This document shows positions 61,140 to 61,521 of a stretch of DNA of 61,521 nt, piece by piece. The number at the start of each line of letters is the position of its first letter. The stretch's first letter is position 1. Source of the DNA: an uncultured Alphaproteobacteria bacterium (GTDB taxonomy: Bacteria > Pseudomonadota > Alphaproteobacteria > HIMB59 > GCA-002718135); assembly GCA_902621165.1 (NCBI GenBank), contig CACNKX010000008.1, forward strand, positions 1-61,521, in the 5' to 3' direction. Position numbers and translations under genes: made by a program. The notes beneath the pieces were generated by a model. That model was not told the DNA's origin. It made no database searches and saw only the letters and a program-made list of their open reading frames with translations.

Positions 61140-61521
61140 TTACACTTTTCCAAAAGTGTCATTATACTGATTATTTACTCTTACAAATGTGGTGCACTTA
61201 CTAAGCTGCTTTAAAGATGAAGCGCCAACGTATGTACAACTACTTCGCACACCTCCTAAGATATCTCTAATTGTACTATCTAGCGAATTCTTCATTTGTA
61301 TTTTAACTTTTTTACCTTCAGATGATCGATAATTTGCAAGACCACCATAATGTTTCTCATTAGCTTCTTCAGAACTTGATCCATAAAACTCGATATATTT
61401 ACTTCCATTTTCTTCAATTATATCACCTCCACCTTCCTTATGGCCTGCTAACATTCCGCCAAGCATAACAAAGTCTGCACCAGCGCCAAATCCCTTTGCA
61501 ACATCACCAGGACAAGTACAG
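61140..61521 (-). CDS. guaC: GMP reductase, 5' part outside window
   Basis: Converts GMP to IMP with NADPH in purine salvage. Only the C-terminal ~126 residues lie in the window: [20 protein letters not shown] at the edge, then [29 protein letters not shown] and [10 protein letters not shown], then [19 protein letters not shown]. The wording ([16 protein letters not shown] and the late CTYVGA) follows GuaC more closely than IMP dehydrogenase. The frame is open to the last base, so the gene starts beyond it. Its stop is one base from the convergent gamma-glutamyltransferase gene. Confidence 0.93.
   Translation of the reverse strand, partial: CTCPGDVAKGFGAGADFVMLGGMLAGHKEGGGDIIEENGSKYIEFYGSSSEEANEKHYGGLANYRSSEGKKVKIQMKNSLDSTIRDILGGVRSSCTYVGASSLKQLSKCTTFVRVNNQYNDTFGKV

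Overview
The window looks like a chromosomal segment of an AT-rich, streamlined, free-living alphaproteobacterium, probably marine. Supporting signs are the very low GC content, almost no intergenic DNA, convergent genes that share stop codons or overlap, an SspB and a zinc-free ribosomal protein L36 of alphaproteobacterial type, a MurE with the meso-diaminopimelate motif, and a complete Gram-negative envelope gene set. The gene mix (core genes flanking a large sugar-uptake block) would fit HIMB59/AEGEAN-169-like or Pelagibacterales-like lineages. That placement is inference; no marker phylogeny could be run.

Layout. 1-2484: sspB (its 5' end lies before the window), gpmA and fumC. 2485-21085: an unbroken division and cell wall (dcw) cluster on the minus strand, in transcription order mraZ-rsmH-ftsL-ftsI-murE-murF-mraY-murD-ftsW-murG-murC-murB-ddl-ftsQ-ftsA-ftsZ-lpxC. 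It has a four-copy, 10-bp-phased MraZ operator at its head and a hairpin terminator between ftsZ and lpxC. 21133-28765: RNase P RNA, an AmpD-like amidase, bamD, ligA, uvrD, mlaA and mlaC.

28787-46652 is an accessory carbohydrate block. A glucose/mannose-type ABC transporter operon (binding protein, two permeases, ATPase, then a sugar isomerase-like protein and a Gfo/Idh/MocA dehydrogenase) is divergent from a LacI-family regulator, with a perfect palindromic operator between them. Next comes a class II aldolase, PhyH-like dioxygenase, Gfo/Idh/MocA and aldo/keto reductase operon; the reductase is frameshifted in a homopolymer. Then come an MFS transporter, a second sugar ABC transporter without its own ATPase, a tRNA with anticodon CAU, and an NAD-dependent GH4 glycosidase. 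The GH4 gene is coupled to a PanB-fold protein that lacks the usual PanB metal ligands. The block appears to import oligosaccharides or glycosides, cleave or modify them by C3-oxidation-type chemistry, and feed central metabolism through the aldolase.

46649-61521 returns to core genes: an MBL-fold hydrolase, rpoD-dnaG-yqeY (minus strand), carA-carB-greA, an ELM1-like protein, a 2OG-Fe(II) oxygenase, trxB, rpmJ (only 41 codons), a YwrD-like gamma-glutamyltransferase, and the 3' part of guaC running off the end. No CRISPR array, insertion sequence, prophage or rRNA gene was seen.
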